Assembly: GCA_040954595.2 (NCBI GenBank)
Contig: CM082594.2
Coordinates: forward strand, 11,842,001 to 11,906,000
Reading direction: 5' to 3'
From: Balanoglossus misakiensis
Taxonomy: Eukaryota > Hemichordata
Length of the DNA stretch: 64,000 nucleotides
Shown here piece after piece: positions 1 to 13,400 of the stretch. Position numbers and translations under genes: made by a program. The notes below the pieces were generated by a model. The model did not search any database. It saw only the letters and a list, made by a program, of their open reading frames with translations, and was not told the origin of the DNA. The first letter of the stretch is position 1. Each line of letters starts with the position of its first letter.

Positions 1-1629
1 TCTACAATATAAATGATTAAAGTTGCTAAAATGTGCACGCTTGCCATTGACACAGTATATCAAGAAGTGACCTACCTGGAAGTGCGGACGCCATTTTCAA
101 AGATTGGAACGTACCGTTATGTACGAGATTTCAAGTTCTCGCGATATTTCGGCTCTGCAGCCTTCGCGACCTTTAACCTTTGCAAGACTGAAACTTCAGG
201 TTTCAGTCAAAATTCAGTGCTTTATACCGGCACTTGTTTACATCTGCATGCGAAGCCGGTATTGTCAACAAATTCGTGTGTATTTAGTTAAGGATGGTGT
301 AACTATTTTCAGGGATTTTTCTTGGCCAAAGCAACGAACTGCCATGCCTACAAGCAAATGTTACAGCGCCCCCAGTGTTACTAATAGAAAATAATTTGAC
401 CAGGGAAATTCATCTCCTTCCCAAATTAGTTTCACATATCGCTTCAGGCACAGGCATGGATCAAGTACTGTGCGAAGGCCCAGTGATTTAACATTAAAAA
501 AGAGATTTTCTCCAAATCACATACAAGCACAGTATTGAGAAAATCATGAAAATAGTTTATATCTTTTCAAAAGAAGCTTCTGCCCCCATATTCATTAAAA
601 GCTCCTTCTTTTTGGTTCTTCTTATAAGCTTGGGGGAAGGAATATTAGCAATTAATCAAAAGTTAGCCTCTTCTTAATTTGGAACATAAAGATCACATTT
701 AAATCTAGGCAAACAGTTATTTACAACATTTTATTTGATATTTCTTCAGTTTAAATATCCATTGTTTTCAAACGGTGGAAGGGTTAAATACACAAGAGTA
801 AACAAGATCACAAGCATAAAATATATCCTATAACTTATGAAACATGTCCCGTATTGTATTGTTTAATAGTAACATGTTTTGGTACGAAATGTCCAAGTTG
901 ATATTACTTTTTTCCATTACATGAATCTTTCAAAATATTTCACAGGATTGGCATAGATATATTTGTGCGTTTATCCACATAAGTATTGGCATGTATTACA
1001 TTTTAGTGTCACTGAAAATCAGTGTCTAAATAGAAAACTTTATATCTTAGATGCTATTTTGAACTTATAAAGTGGGCCTAATACACATGTCCTCAAATAA
1101 AGCTCCCCTGCCCTTTGTCATGATTTCCCCCTTCTTCGAACAAATACACAGCAGCCTAGTCAGTCTGAAACATAAAAACATTCCATGTTGTACACATTGC
1201 AGTTTCCCATTGCTTGACTTTCATTTGGGACATTCTTTCTTTTTATGTTATGCTGTTTCCTTATAATACAGTTCTAGCAAAAATAAAAATCATATAAATG
1301 ACAATGTACAAATATAAACTTTATAAAAGTAAAATTTACAACCTCGTCAGAAGAAAAGTGATTCCAACGTTTTGTCAACCCACTTAATTAGAAAAAGATC
1401 AATTCACAGCAATTTCACAAAAGTGAATTGTTTCTTAGAATAAACAAACTAAAGTAGGTACATGTACTGGTATATATGAAATTGCCAGCACTGATGCTAC
1501 ATTTTAGGTTGTGTTTTCGAATTGAAAAACAGACCGGTATGTCATGATGGAGGCGAAACTTGGCATGCAAAATCATCTGCCCCCCCCCCCCCCCCACACA
1601 CACACACAAAAAAAAAAACCCAACAACAC
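1..1629. other. Gene-free flank, probably holding the 3' UTR of the death-domain gene
   Basis: No open frame here looks like a real exon. The part just below 1630 should hold the 3' untranslated region of the minus-strand gene that stops at 1630. The only distinctive sequence is a run of 16 C at 1580-1595 followed by a short CA run and an A run. The rest is AT-rich without recognised elements. Confidence 0.5.
1580..1613. repeat. Poly-C / CA / poly-A simple tract
   Basis: Sixteen consecutive C (1580-1595) run into alternating CA and then a run of A. The open frame that reads across it is an artefact of the tract. Confidence 0.9.
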
Positions 1630-4549
1630 TTAATTAGACGGATATGTTTCATGTGGTGCAAGATTTAGTTGACTATTCCGCATGTAGGTCCTCTTCGTTT
1701 CTTTTATTTCTGAATGACTGAAGTAGAATCTTCCAGTTGGATCCAGTGGTATGTAAAACTTCACAAAGACAAAAACTCGATAGAAGACGTCGGCCAGGTG
1801 CAGGAGCACCACAGCTCTGAAGAAGTCCATCACATTGACATAGCACATTCGAGTGACCCTGTCTAGTCCACAGGACAGAATATAACAACATCCAAGAAGG
1901 ACAGAAATTTGGAGTGGAATCAAGCACATCAGAGCATTTCTGACTTCTATCATTTCAGCCTTCTCTCTTCTCTCAAGACTTGATATTTTTTGGTTGATGC
2001 GGACGTTTTCAGGAGGAAATTCCTGCAAAAAGTACAAATAAAGTGTTGGATCATTTTCTGTCTCGACCTGATTATCAAACTTATGTGGTCTTATCCTGGT
2101 GATTTAGTATCTCTATATTTGAGTGTTAAACCATGGCTGTTCTGTATTCTTATAGCATACAAACATGTCAATCAGGCAAGATATAGGCTCATACTTGTAC
2201 AGAAATTACCATTTGTAGAGAAGTAAAGTTATAAATAACTGTAATTAAAGAGAATGGAAGGGATGTGATGAATTTCTGCTATTTGGATCGAGAAAAGCAT
2301 AAGATTAAACTGAGCATTATAATTAAATTTCTTTGTCTTGATGATGAACCACCGTCTTGATTATCAAGTCAGATATTCAATTAAATCTTCATTCAAGAGA
2401 AAAGAACAAAAATGGTGGATGGTGGTTGCAAGGTAATTCAACCAGCCTTTACCTCTTTCAGTTGGAGCAGTGCAGTTTTACGTAAAGATGTATCATGGAG
2501 CTTGGACATCCTTGGTTCCATAAACCAGGAAATGTAGACTGGAAGAGCAACAACTAGGTGTTCCAACATGCTGAAGGTATGGCCAGTTTCCCAGAAGGGT
2601 GTCAACAGCACTATGTCATTGAAGATGAGAAATATCAAAACAAACCTCTCCACGACACTCAAAGACACCAACCAGAAAGACACAAATCCATCATCTGTGC
2701 GAGTGCGAATTATGTATTTGTTAACAATTGATGCAACACAGTCGACGATTGCCCGGAGCAAAATCCAACTCTCACGAGTCACAAAAGTAATGTAGTATTT
2801 GCCAGCGTTGGTGGTGTGCTTCAACAAAAATGGTGGAAGGCGTAAGACAATTTCTGGAATGTTGTAAACACAAAGAACAAGTGGGTTCAGAATGAGGAGG
2901 TAGAGCAGCTTGCTAAAATGTGTCCACTGTTGCATATTGTGGGGAAGATGATCTAAAGAAAGAAAGAAAGAAAGATAAATAGAAATGATGCTTTCACACC
3001 AGTCTTAACATATTCATGTGGTGGTAACACTTTATGCAATTGACATTCACCATCAACCTTTTCATAGGTTGATGGTGGCACTCTGACACCGGCTATTAAT
3101 TCTCAGTTAGATTGATATCGCTTCATCTTTGAGAGTAAATCAATGCATCTTATCAACATTGTATGTTGCTGTGAAATCATGCAAGTCAGGATCAATTGTT
3201 GAGAGTATAAAGTTGTATATCGTATGTGACACAAAAAAGCATGCAAAGTGTTGGAAAGGGAAAAAAGATTAATACTAACCATACTGAGATCCGTCTAACA
3301 GTCTGAGATCATAAGATAAAGCGCTCACGTCTAGTTGTAAGATATCGTCTATGGTGATATTCGGATCACCTGAAACAAGTAAACAAACAAACAAACAAAT
3401 AAGATTTTAAATGAAAGTGTATTTTTCTATTTGTTCTTGACTTGTATTATCCCAATCGCTATGTAATCAGGAAGTGTTGCGGAAAATCAATCATTTCATT
3501 CGTGAGTCTCAGGAGTAAGCCATCTTTCTCTACCCTTCAACATTTTGCTGCTTCATTTTGAACAGTAAGGATTTTGTAATTTATCGGATGAGATTTTGAA
3601 TGGTGCACCCTTTCAAAAATCTTCCAATCCCCCAGAATATAAAATTGTCCACCACAAATAGTGCTTGAGGAGGGAAGGGAGAGATAGCCAGCCTGAGGAA
3701 AACAAAGAAATACTAGTAGCTTGTCACGATTTCTATAAAGTTTATGTTCTGTGCACTGAGGTTTAACTTTTTACTGAAATAAAAACTTATGAAACTACTC
3801 TTATTATTCCATATTTTTACTGTAAACGTTCATATACACTAACATTTTATGTATCATATGTGTGTGCTGTTGATTTTCTGTGTGCTAGTTCCGCGTGGAA
3901 TTTCCCAGTCTCTAACGATCTAATAATAGAAAATAGTTTGCATTACAATGAAAACCTTTGTCATATTCATCTTAATGGTCCAGTGGGTGCACAACCTCGC
4001 ACATTTTTCATGACATCTTCTTTCAAGGTTACCTCAAACAACATTGAAACAAAGCTGAATTAAATTTGACAATACTTCTGTTAATTATTTTTAAGCAGAA
4101 ACTTTTGATGCAAATGTGATATCATTAAAGGTTATTAAAAGCGGTGACAGCTGTCTTGAGAATTAAGACGGTTCTGCTAGGTACTGCACATGTTTATTAT
4201 CAGTTGCATTTAAGACTAACTAACCTTTGTGTTCTTCGTTCAAGTGGCGAAACAATGTTTTTCTCGTCGCCTCTACGCAATCTATCCGTTCCATTTCACC
4301 GAAAATCAAGACCAGCCGAGAAACGTCAACACTCCATCCACAGCGCTCCAAACCCTTCCGTGTGGGCGATCCTTCACCATGTCTAGATAGATTCACAACT
4401 TTCAAATAGGAAATGCCAAATTTCTCCAACAGCAACCTGTAGTCTTCACCGGTAACACTTTGGATGTCAAGTAGAATCGAAAGATCATTGCAAAGCTCAT
4501 GAAAGCATTTCAGTTCCAACAGTTTCACATTGCCAATGGTCGAACTCAT
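1630..4549 (-). CDS. Death-domain protein with multi-pass membrane C-terminal region
   Basis: Four minus-strand exons join in phase: 4549-4225, 3369-3280, 2952-2453 and 2022-1630, giving 435 residues plus TAA. The ATG at 4549 has a G at -3 and an in-frame TAG lies a short way upstream, so the N terminus looks complete. Residues about 18-97 resemble a death domain of MyD88/IRAK type: an acidic-Asp-Tyr helix, GISYLKV, an SPT turn and a final helix with ERID. Residues 110-140 are a polar linker with ITIDDI, reminiscent of the MyD88 intermediate region. Then come hydrophobic segments near 153-173, 199-216, 229-255, 266-283, 334-356 and 367-395, so four to six membrane passes. There is no TIR or kinase domain. 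Family knowledge: death domains make homotypic contacts in immune and apoptotic signalling. Inference: a membrane-tethered adaptor or sensor. I do not recognise the membrane part, and no gene symbol is justified. Confidence 0.75.
2954..2975. repeat. (AAAG)n tract serving as polypyrimidine tract
   Basis: Read on the minus strand this is a CTTT run directly before the acceptor of exon 3 (2952) of the death-domain gene, so it supplies that exon's pyrimidine tract. Confidence 0.8.
3048..3077. repeat. Perfect 11-bp inverted repeat
   Basis: CACCATCAACC at 3048-3058 is exactly complementary to GGTTGATGGTG at 3067-3077, with an 8-base loop. It lies in the second intron of the death-domain gene. No function is apparent. 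Confidence 0.75.
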
Positions 4550-6322
4550 GGCACGCCAGTTGGAATTTCGAGTTGATGTTTTGATCACAGAAGCAGTCTA
4601 CACTATGGTGTATAACTTATTCAGATCTGCTTGCAACACTGGAGAAACACAATACATGTACACCTGATCTATTGTCCATTAAATAAAACATGGGTTAAGG
4701 CATGACTAGGGCAAAGGTCGGCTGTGTGACCAGACACATGGTTCATTTGGTTTAATATTCTATTGGCCAGAAGTGACAATGAAACACTTGTTTTCTCATG
4801 ATAATGTAATCAAAAATCTAGACATCATATCGGGACCCTCACGGAGAAACATACAACGTCTGGATTGTAGCCTAGGAATTTTGCAAAACGGGCAAGTTGG
4901 TTGACAGAAACACATAAAGTCGTTAGAACAACTACGTGTTACGAGGAGTACTACTTTAATACATAGATAGTATCAAAAACAACAATAGCTTGCATTTGAT
5001 TTTTAAACTGTATAAATTAGGATTTTTGTGTATGGCTATGTGTACAACCGCTCAATTAACTGATCGGTACAACTGCGTATTTGTCCTTCACCGATTGCAG
5101 TGCGCCCCCACAAGGTACATTTCACCATTTGTTCGTTTATCATCAGGCCCAGACTTTCTCCGAATGGGAAATGGACACATTGCTGAGTTCGTTCGCATGT
5201 CTCTGTTACAGGGCGACTGACACACTGCATTACGCCAAAATTATGGCAAGTTTAAAATACAACAAACGCACATCATATCATCATATCCCCACTACTTTTA
5301 ACTCGGCCAACGCTACAGAGAAGTAACTGCTACAACGCTACAAAGCAAGAAATAAAAAAGAACACTGACAGCATGACTTCCAAAGGGTATATGGAAAATG
5401 TCAGAAAGAAATGTACCAGTACTTGTAAAAAGCAGTCAGACTGATTTTCCCACTTAACACAAAAATTTAGCACTCCATTAACTATATGGCACGAACCCTT
5501 GAGCAGCATATCAGCGTGAGTACAAGTATGGAAAAGTAGGGCCAGGATACACATCACACAGCAGGACAAATGGAAAATCACCACAATTTAGCAGTGGAAA
5601 ATTTGCACCTGATCTGTGAAATTCTACACTACCAGTAATGACTCTCTCAGATGGTACTTAACAGTTCATTTCCGACTCTTTTCTAAACCATTCAGCTATG
5701 TGAATAGAGAGGAATCCTTACTAACATGTACAGGTAATGTATTCAGCGTAATTCGATCATCAAAATCCTATGACACTCGATTTCATGACATCGTGATATT
5801 CATATACTTTGAAATCCTCTGAAATTGTTAAATCCAATTCAACCATCTTCAAAGACATTAATTATCTAAATCAGAAGCCAATTATCCCTGCCTTGTTCAT
5901 TATTTATTTGACTTGTCTCTATTGTTTTGATCATCTACGTTCGAAAAACAAGGACGATAATATCTGACGACGTATAACATACGCTGATAAACGTAATTGC
6001 TGGATGCATCGATAGTTTTTTGCATTCGGTTGCCTCTACGCATCAGTGGCGAAGCAGCATGTCGGGCTTGTGAATCGTAAGCCACTTGACAATGCCTCCA
6101 ATGCAGAGACGCCGACCAGACATTAACTGCTACCGACACGTCTTCAAGGGGACATATACGCACAGCTGCAGAGTCTGTGGTGAAGGCTTTGGAAACATCT
6201 GATTGTGTGGAGATATTGACAGTTGATTGATTAAAAGGTAAGTTCAATACATCAAGAGAATTTGCGACAAGTCCACGATAACCAAATGCGGAGGGTTACT
6301 TGCAAGGTAAGCTAACACGTTA

Positions 6323-6347
6323 GATGATGATGATGATGATGATGATA
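6323..6347. repeat. (GAT)n microsatellite
   Basis: About eight GAT/ATG units in an AT-rich spacer. Confidence 0.85.
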
Positions 6348-9300
6348 ATGATCCTACTAGAATTAGAAGCTGTGTAGTATGATGAGTATTTGTAAATATT
6401 TCAACAGGTTCTGTAAAATGATATTCTGCTCTGTAACATAAACTTCACTCTAAAATTTCTGTAGTTCAATCCGGAGTTCATGTTAACCGAATATTTTGCC
6501 TCCCAGTCTTTTGATGGGCATGCCTACATAAACCGAGAACTCGACATAATGTGTCTGCTTTGTTGATTAATTAAGCTGCAGTCATACACAATAATTGTTG
6601 CTTTTACATACAAGCATACACACATTCTCGTAGGTAAATACTAGTAGGTGAAGTCTGTTGTAAACTTCCTAACATGTTAACCATCGCCAGTAAGACTGTG
6701 TTATCTCACTCCCCTTTCCCAAATCAGGAATATGTTTGAAAATTGTTATAGTGCCATTTACATAGGAAAACTAATAGATGTCGAGGAAACGCACTTTGTA
6801 CCTCCTGTTGAGCTTTTGAGTTTCAGCTATTTGTCGCTGTCACTTATATTGAGCAACAAAACACTCACGCTTGAATGGAAAAGAGCATCCACATTTAATC
6901 AAAGACGTTTTAAGTTGCACTCTGCAAGAATAACCCGAATCGGAAAAATGTCAAAATTACATTTAAAGTAAACGTTGACACAAAGAGTAATGCCGAGGTG
7001 TAACACAGCGAAGCAAATGAAAGTGACAGAATGTCAACAGCACAGACAGAGAGAGTCTCCTCCCAGCATATGCTTTGGACGCGTTGAAAAGAGCCTATTG
7101 AACCCTAATAAGGAAGTCAAATTTACTAAAAGGCTAGTCAATAATTTCACTTCCATTCAGAAGAAGAAATATTTCTATGGTGGGTACCATGCTATGGCCC
7201 ATTTACCAACAAATGTATCTGAGGTAAATTAATAAAACGGTCAAAGGGAAGACAAATGTGCATTTTCAACTGCGCACTGAACACTGCAGGTGGCGGGTTG
7301 TTTCTCATAAAACATTCAAAAAAGACCAATTCATCATGGAAGAGAAGTTTTCCCCGAGCTATGTGACAATACCGAGATTAATTCAAGCAAAGCTCATGAT
7401 AATGTTACATGTATTATAAATTGAACAGCATCTGAAAAGCATTTTCAAAAATCACACCAGTGGATGACGCGTGTCCCTGCCCCCAACAGCTCTTGCCTGT
7501 TGCCACCCAAGTCTTCCTTACATACATGTATCTTGGTCAAGTTCTCCTGACATTAAAAAACTCAATCGCCAATTTTCACATTATGCAAACTCATTCAGTC
7601 AGCAGCCGTTATCCTCCCAAACTATACCTATGCCAACAAACACTCAATGTCTAACTCGCTTATCTCATAATGAACGAAGTTTTAAGCCATAAACACGCTT
7701 ATCAAATTATATTGTTTTATATCATGACTGAGAACAGTAGATGCACATCAAAGCCCCCATCCCAAGGCAGAAACACCAAATCTCCATTTATCTTCTTATT
7801 CTGAGCCACCGGGAATATGAACTTGATAAGACTTTTACTCAGACAACCATGTTCTTGGAAGTATCACAACAAATATCTGTTGGAATCCCTGTAGATCGAA
7901 ATAATACAAGTTGCAAAATACGCATCGTGTGCACATATATACATACATATATTAAACTATGCTTTCTAACCATACACACTGAAAATATTGAAAATATGCA
8001 CTTGCTTTGTAGGATAAACAGAATGCAAAGAAAGTTTATGCTCCACTGTGTCATTCTACGTACTTTCTATAGTTTCCAATTTAAAGAGTAACATAATATC
8101 TAGCTGCGTTACTCGATGCTGTGGCCTTCATGAAAGGGACAACACTGAAAAATAAGAGTAATGTCTTTTCTGCAATGCTCTACTATAGTGGAAATTGCCT
8201 TCTACAAAAATCTTACAAAAACTGGTCTTGTGTGACAGTATCTCTTAAGTAAGCCCGCATCTCTGCATTCCCATTCAGAATGATTTGTGATGAAAGTAAC
8301 ACGTTATTCTAGCATTAAGTAAAGACCCTGCGGCATTTGCCTCTGTTCTCAAAGCAGTCGTTTTAGAAGGGTTCATACGTCGGTCATGAAACCCTGTCCA
8401 AGTACACCCATGGAACCACTTAACTCTGTTATCGTTCGCTAATTGCCGATTGGGAATAAATATTCAAATGTCGTATACAGTATGTGACCTGGAACTCCTC
8501 TTATACCCGTATATCTGTTCGGTTCAAGTCTTGTGTAGATTTTCAGATCAACGTATGTTTGAAGTGTTTATTATCCTCCAAAACATGTGCCCTTCCACAG
8601 CACTCGGTCAAATGAATCAAAATTCATGTAAGGACCGTGCAAGTTTATCAGGTACGGTATTGAATATCTGAAAGAAAACTTTTTTGAAGTTATGGACATA
8701 AAGAAGTGCAGTATCAAACTTTTATCGCCGTTAGGTTGTATCATCCAGAAAAAAGAGCTGTATATTCGAACTTATGTGCATAAAACAACTGAAATTTTAT
8801 CGATGTTTGATTTGATTATTCAGAAAAGTAAGAGCCGTATCCCTTTGAGAATCAATATCCACAATGACGTCATTGTTATCATAGAGGAATCAACGTCGTT
8901 ACTGAATGAACAAGCATCTTCTCCTAGTTGAAAATCCATTCAAAAATTAAAAAAAAAGATTAAACTTGACGCCAGATTTCTGGTTGGTTGTGACTGATAC
9001 ACGATATCAATGCGTGTAGCAACAAAGGCAACAAAAGAAATCAGAAGTGGAACACAGATAACCTTATTTGTGCAACTCGGCCAGGACTCTGGCCGTTTCA
9101 TACAGAAGTAGTTCACAACTTTCCAACTATATCTTTATTTGATTGGTTAAGCTCTTGGGGAAAGTTGTAGTACCCCTTCCCCATATGTCTATGTCCAACT
9201 GCACGTATGTTTTCTAGTGATACTTTTTAAACAGTAAACTTTCCGATAAGGAGAATCATGGGAACTTTGTGACCACCCAACTATTATAGCTCCTCTGAGA

Positions 9301-10005
9301 AATCCTATGGTGCAATTTATAGTCGCAAAAATGGTTTGTAACACAAGGAAAACTAGGATAGCCTCGGGCACGCATCCAGTGTGTAACAATTATATATATA
9401 CTTGAACGTGTCCCATATTGGGACTCGATCTTTTTAATAGATTATGGTATTTCTTTGTACTAGTGTTTCTTGGATTGAAATTGAAGTGTTATCTGTATTA
9501 ACTGGAGCAAATCATTGCGAAACAATTAAGGCTCCAAACTGCCAAGTGTCAATGAAAGGAACATCATTTCATTTTGGCTTCTACATGCTACATGTATTTT
9601 CACGTTTCCAATGTCAAAAATCTTTCTATAAGATTCCACACAAGATATCCATTTCAAGAGTTTGTTATCCGATTCAGTTCTGATGTGCAACTGCTGCTAA
9701 AGAAGATACAGGCAGTGTAGACCTTTTTGTCCACTACAAGTTATCATTTTAAAAAGCCCGAGGGCAAAATTCGTAATCTTGGTAAGTCTTTGAACACGCT
9801 TTTCTTCGGAACTGACGTTTCGTATTACCTATTGATAACAACGTCATGATTTTCCTACAGAACCATTTGACTAGGCATGGGATTTTCCCAATTAGCGCCC
9901 GTGTCCACATCCATAGGCTAAATTCTGAGTGGAGCAGTGTAGATTGAAAACAAAATGATCTTCAAATTGTGCATACGGTCTTCCCAAAAAGTTATATTAC
10001 AAAGC

Positions 10006-10491
10006 TGTATGTATGTATGTATGTATGTATGTATGTATGTATGTATGTATGTATGTATGTATGTATGTATGTATGTATGTATGTATGTATGTATGTATGT
10101 ATGTATGTATGTATGTATGTATGTATGTATGTATGTACATGTATGTATGTATGTATGTATGTATGTATGTATGTATGTATGTATGTATGTATGTATGTAT
10201 GTATGTATGTATGTATGTATGTATGTATGTATGTATGTATGTATGTATGCATGCATGCATGTACCGGTATGTATGTATGTATGTATGTATGTATGTATGT
10301 ATGTATGTATGTATGTATGTATGTATGTATGTATGTATGTATGTATGTATGTATGTATGTATGTATGTATGTATGTATGTATGTATGTATGTACATGTAT
10401 GTATGTATGTATGTATGTATGTATGTATGTATGTATGTATGTATGTATGTATGTATGTATGTATGTATGTACCCGGTATGCATGCATGTAC
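10006..10491. repeat. (TATG)n tetranucleotide array with spaced interruptions
   Basis: About 465 bases of nearly pure TATG repeat. A TACATG interruption occurs near 10136 and again near 10393. A larger one, three GCAT units followed by GTACCGGTATG, lies near 10248-10270. The right end carries a similar ACCCGGTATGCATGCATG block. The long Met-Tyr-Val-Cys and His-Thr-Tyr-Ile frames in all readings are repeat artefacts, not genes. Confidence 0.97.
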
Positions 10492-13400
10492 GGTCTCAAG
10501 ACATATGACAATCATATATCACAACTGGTTACAAAATGTTAATGGTAGCAAACATTGAAGTGAGTTGAGTCTACCTGTATCGCAGTTGTTCTTTATCAAA
10601 TAACCCTCTGTCATAGCTTGTTATGCGAATTCATGGTACAATTGAAGTACATATGCTAGCATAATAAGGTTTAAGTGATTTCAAATTCCCTCAAAATAAT
10701 TCCATCCTCCCTAAATTGCTGGAGGGGATATAATCTTAAAAACAGGATGAAACGTTTTTTTTTTCGTTTTATATTTTTCCAAACCAGGGCCTACGTTTGC
10801 TTCAACTAAAATACGCAACGAAATAATATTCCTCGACAGTCTAATTGTACTGTAGCCTACGGAGAGCAAGTCTCATTTGCTTGTTTTAGAAAAACAACAT
10901 CTGTATCTAATTTACAGCCTGGCTTTTGCCGAGAGCATACACATTAACCTCAAATATTAACTACAAATACAGACTTCATGTGCTTTAAGAGCTAGGAAGA
11001 ACATTGCGGGGTGAATTTGTTCATCTCTCAGTAGAAAAGCTCACTAAAGCTTACACCAAACTAAGGACAGGGTAATTGGGTTCTACATCTGACGTACATG
11101 GCGGTCGATTAAAAGGAGGAAAACCTGATCCTGATAATACCCTGTAGGACACAAAATTACTGCAAAAATCACGTACGATGCCTTTTGGTACTTCCAAAGA
11201 CCTCAACAAAATACCGCCGAAATAACAATGAAACATGACAATTAACAGGCTGTTTCGTTTTGCAGCAAACATCACGATATTCCATTGTTGTTTACTGTGT
11301 AAAACTGAAAGACTGAAGTAGTCAGACCTGAACGCGTGGTAAAATCTTAGAGATAACACTTCCCAAAATTGTGCCAACAGATTTAATTACCTCATATTAA
11401 TTGAGATTGACTGACCTAGCTACTAGTCGATTGATTGATTATAATGAGTTCACTGAAATTATGATATATTTCCGGGTACTACAGGTATTCAAATGTGTGC
11501 TGTGGTAACAGCAAAACACACTTAAACTATAAAGAAGAACCTTTGTTTGATGTTTTATGAAATATACGGTTTCCTCCGGGTCTATCGATAGACAGATTTC
11601 TTTCTAGAGGGCATCAAAAACTTCAAAGATGCGCGCTTTATGAAAATGTCGCTTTCCATCTGCATATGCTGTTTTTTTGGTTTGGCGATACAAACAACAT
11701 AGCGTCGAGACGTGCAAGTCGAAAAAGTTCACTGAATCACTGTTTGCTGAGCAGTGATGTCGGTATGTGTTGGAGACCTGTTACTTCCATCCTGGATAGA
11801 TGGTGCTACTGGGAATTATTAAGTGACCCTGGGCTATCGGATAGTCCATTTAAAAGGTTCACACTTTGCATATGATGAATGTGTGCAATGTGCGTTTGTG
11901 TATGGCACACAGCACCGTTACGAGTTTCCCTTACGAGTTTCAAAAGCAAACATTGACTTTCAAAACCTGCAATACTGCCATTCCACGGATCGCTTTTATG
12001 TTTTTTTAAAGACGATAAAATATTATTCTTTGACGGATTTCTCCCTGGCGTATGTGAATGATTGTGAGTGCATAATTGTTACGTCACTCTCTGCACAGAA
12101 AGGTGATGTACTACATGTACCGGTACATCATTTGTTACACAGTACTCCATAACAGCAGTTGCCTAGCAAAATGACATAGACAAAAAGATGGTTAGTTCGT
12201 AAATTGGGTGAGGGAATGTGGGATCTATTAGGAGATAAATGAAACTCTTATCTGTACTGATTCGATACCATGCATGACATTTTCTCCTCAACATTCCCTT
12301 AAGGTCAGATGACACGGAAAACTTCATCATTGCGCATTACCGAGTATCTTTGTCATTAGTTATTGCTTTTTGTCTAATTACGTGTGGTGTTCTTCCTAAT
12401 CCGATTTTAATACGAAACCTCTTTCAAACTGTGTTGCAAAATTGCTGTCACATTACGGTTATACTAATATAACGCCCCAGTAAAAGGTTTACATACCGGT
12501 ACACAAACACGGGCGCGTAGTATGCGTAATATAATTAGGTTTGTAAATACAAACGCATTCTTTGCATAAATTATATGGCATCAGACAAGTTATTCTGTGC
12601 AATCTTGTGATTAAAACAGTGTATAATACACTGAATGATGCTTTGCTGCTTTAATAAAATCACAAGTGAAAGCATATCTTACTAAGGTAAGATAAAAGGG
12701 TTGAACATGTTGGCTGCATTATGGTCGAAATCTCTTCAAAAACATCTAACATAACGATAATTTACCATCAAAGGTTACGTTTTGGACTGACCAGGCAATC
12801 TTTATTGCCTAGTTATAATCATCTTGCATAGATCCAATTCCTGGTAGGTGGTTATTAAATTGATAAAATATACCCTAGACGCACTGCAGGTGCCGTAACT
12901 CACACTGGTGGGTTTTTTGATAATCCTTTATACTTCCTTCTCTGTGTTTTGTTTCTTAAGATGTTGGAAATGAATAGCTCAGGTCTCCGTGTTCACACTT
13001 TTTTCCATAAATCATGTTATATACAATCTCACTGGCATGATACGTCATGATCTTATCCCCTGGATATTTTCCGTGATTTCAGGCAAGGTACTTCTAGTTG
13101 TCTAACGAACCAGAATGAAAATCTTCGCAAGCTTTAGAATTCCCTTTAGGCATAGGAGCGTTTGCGAATGGTAGTTTGTTAAAACTTTGAATGGTCCTCC
13201 GAGATTTGTTTGCTGTGAAACTGTGAATATACTCGGCAAGAAGAGCAACAACAACAATTAAGAATTTTTTTCCCGTCGAAACGACAGTGGCAGGTGCAGA
13301 TCGATACGCTAATGTCAGTATTCGCGCGCGCCATAATGGATGACTGAATATCTCAGCAAATGGAGGAAACACACAAGGCGTTTGTCGGCGTCAATGTATT

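Noticed and set aside
5900-6247. 115-codon minus-strand frame upstream of the death-domain gene
   Set aside because: No domain and no splice signals that would join it to the death-domain exon, which has its own ATG and an upstream in-frame stop.
9918-10558. Six long frames encoding Met-Tyr-Val-Cys or His-Thr-Tyr-Ile repeats
   Set aside because: They are translations of the (TATG)n array, open in all frames because the four-base repeat contains no stop codon.
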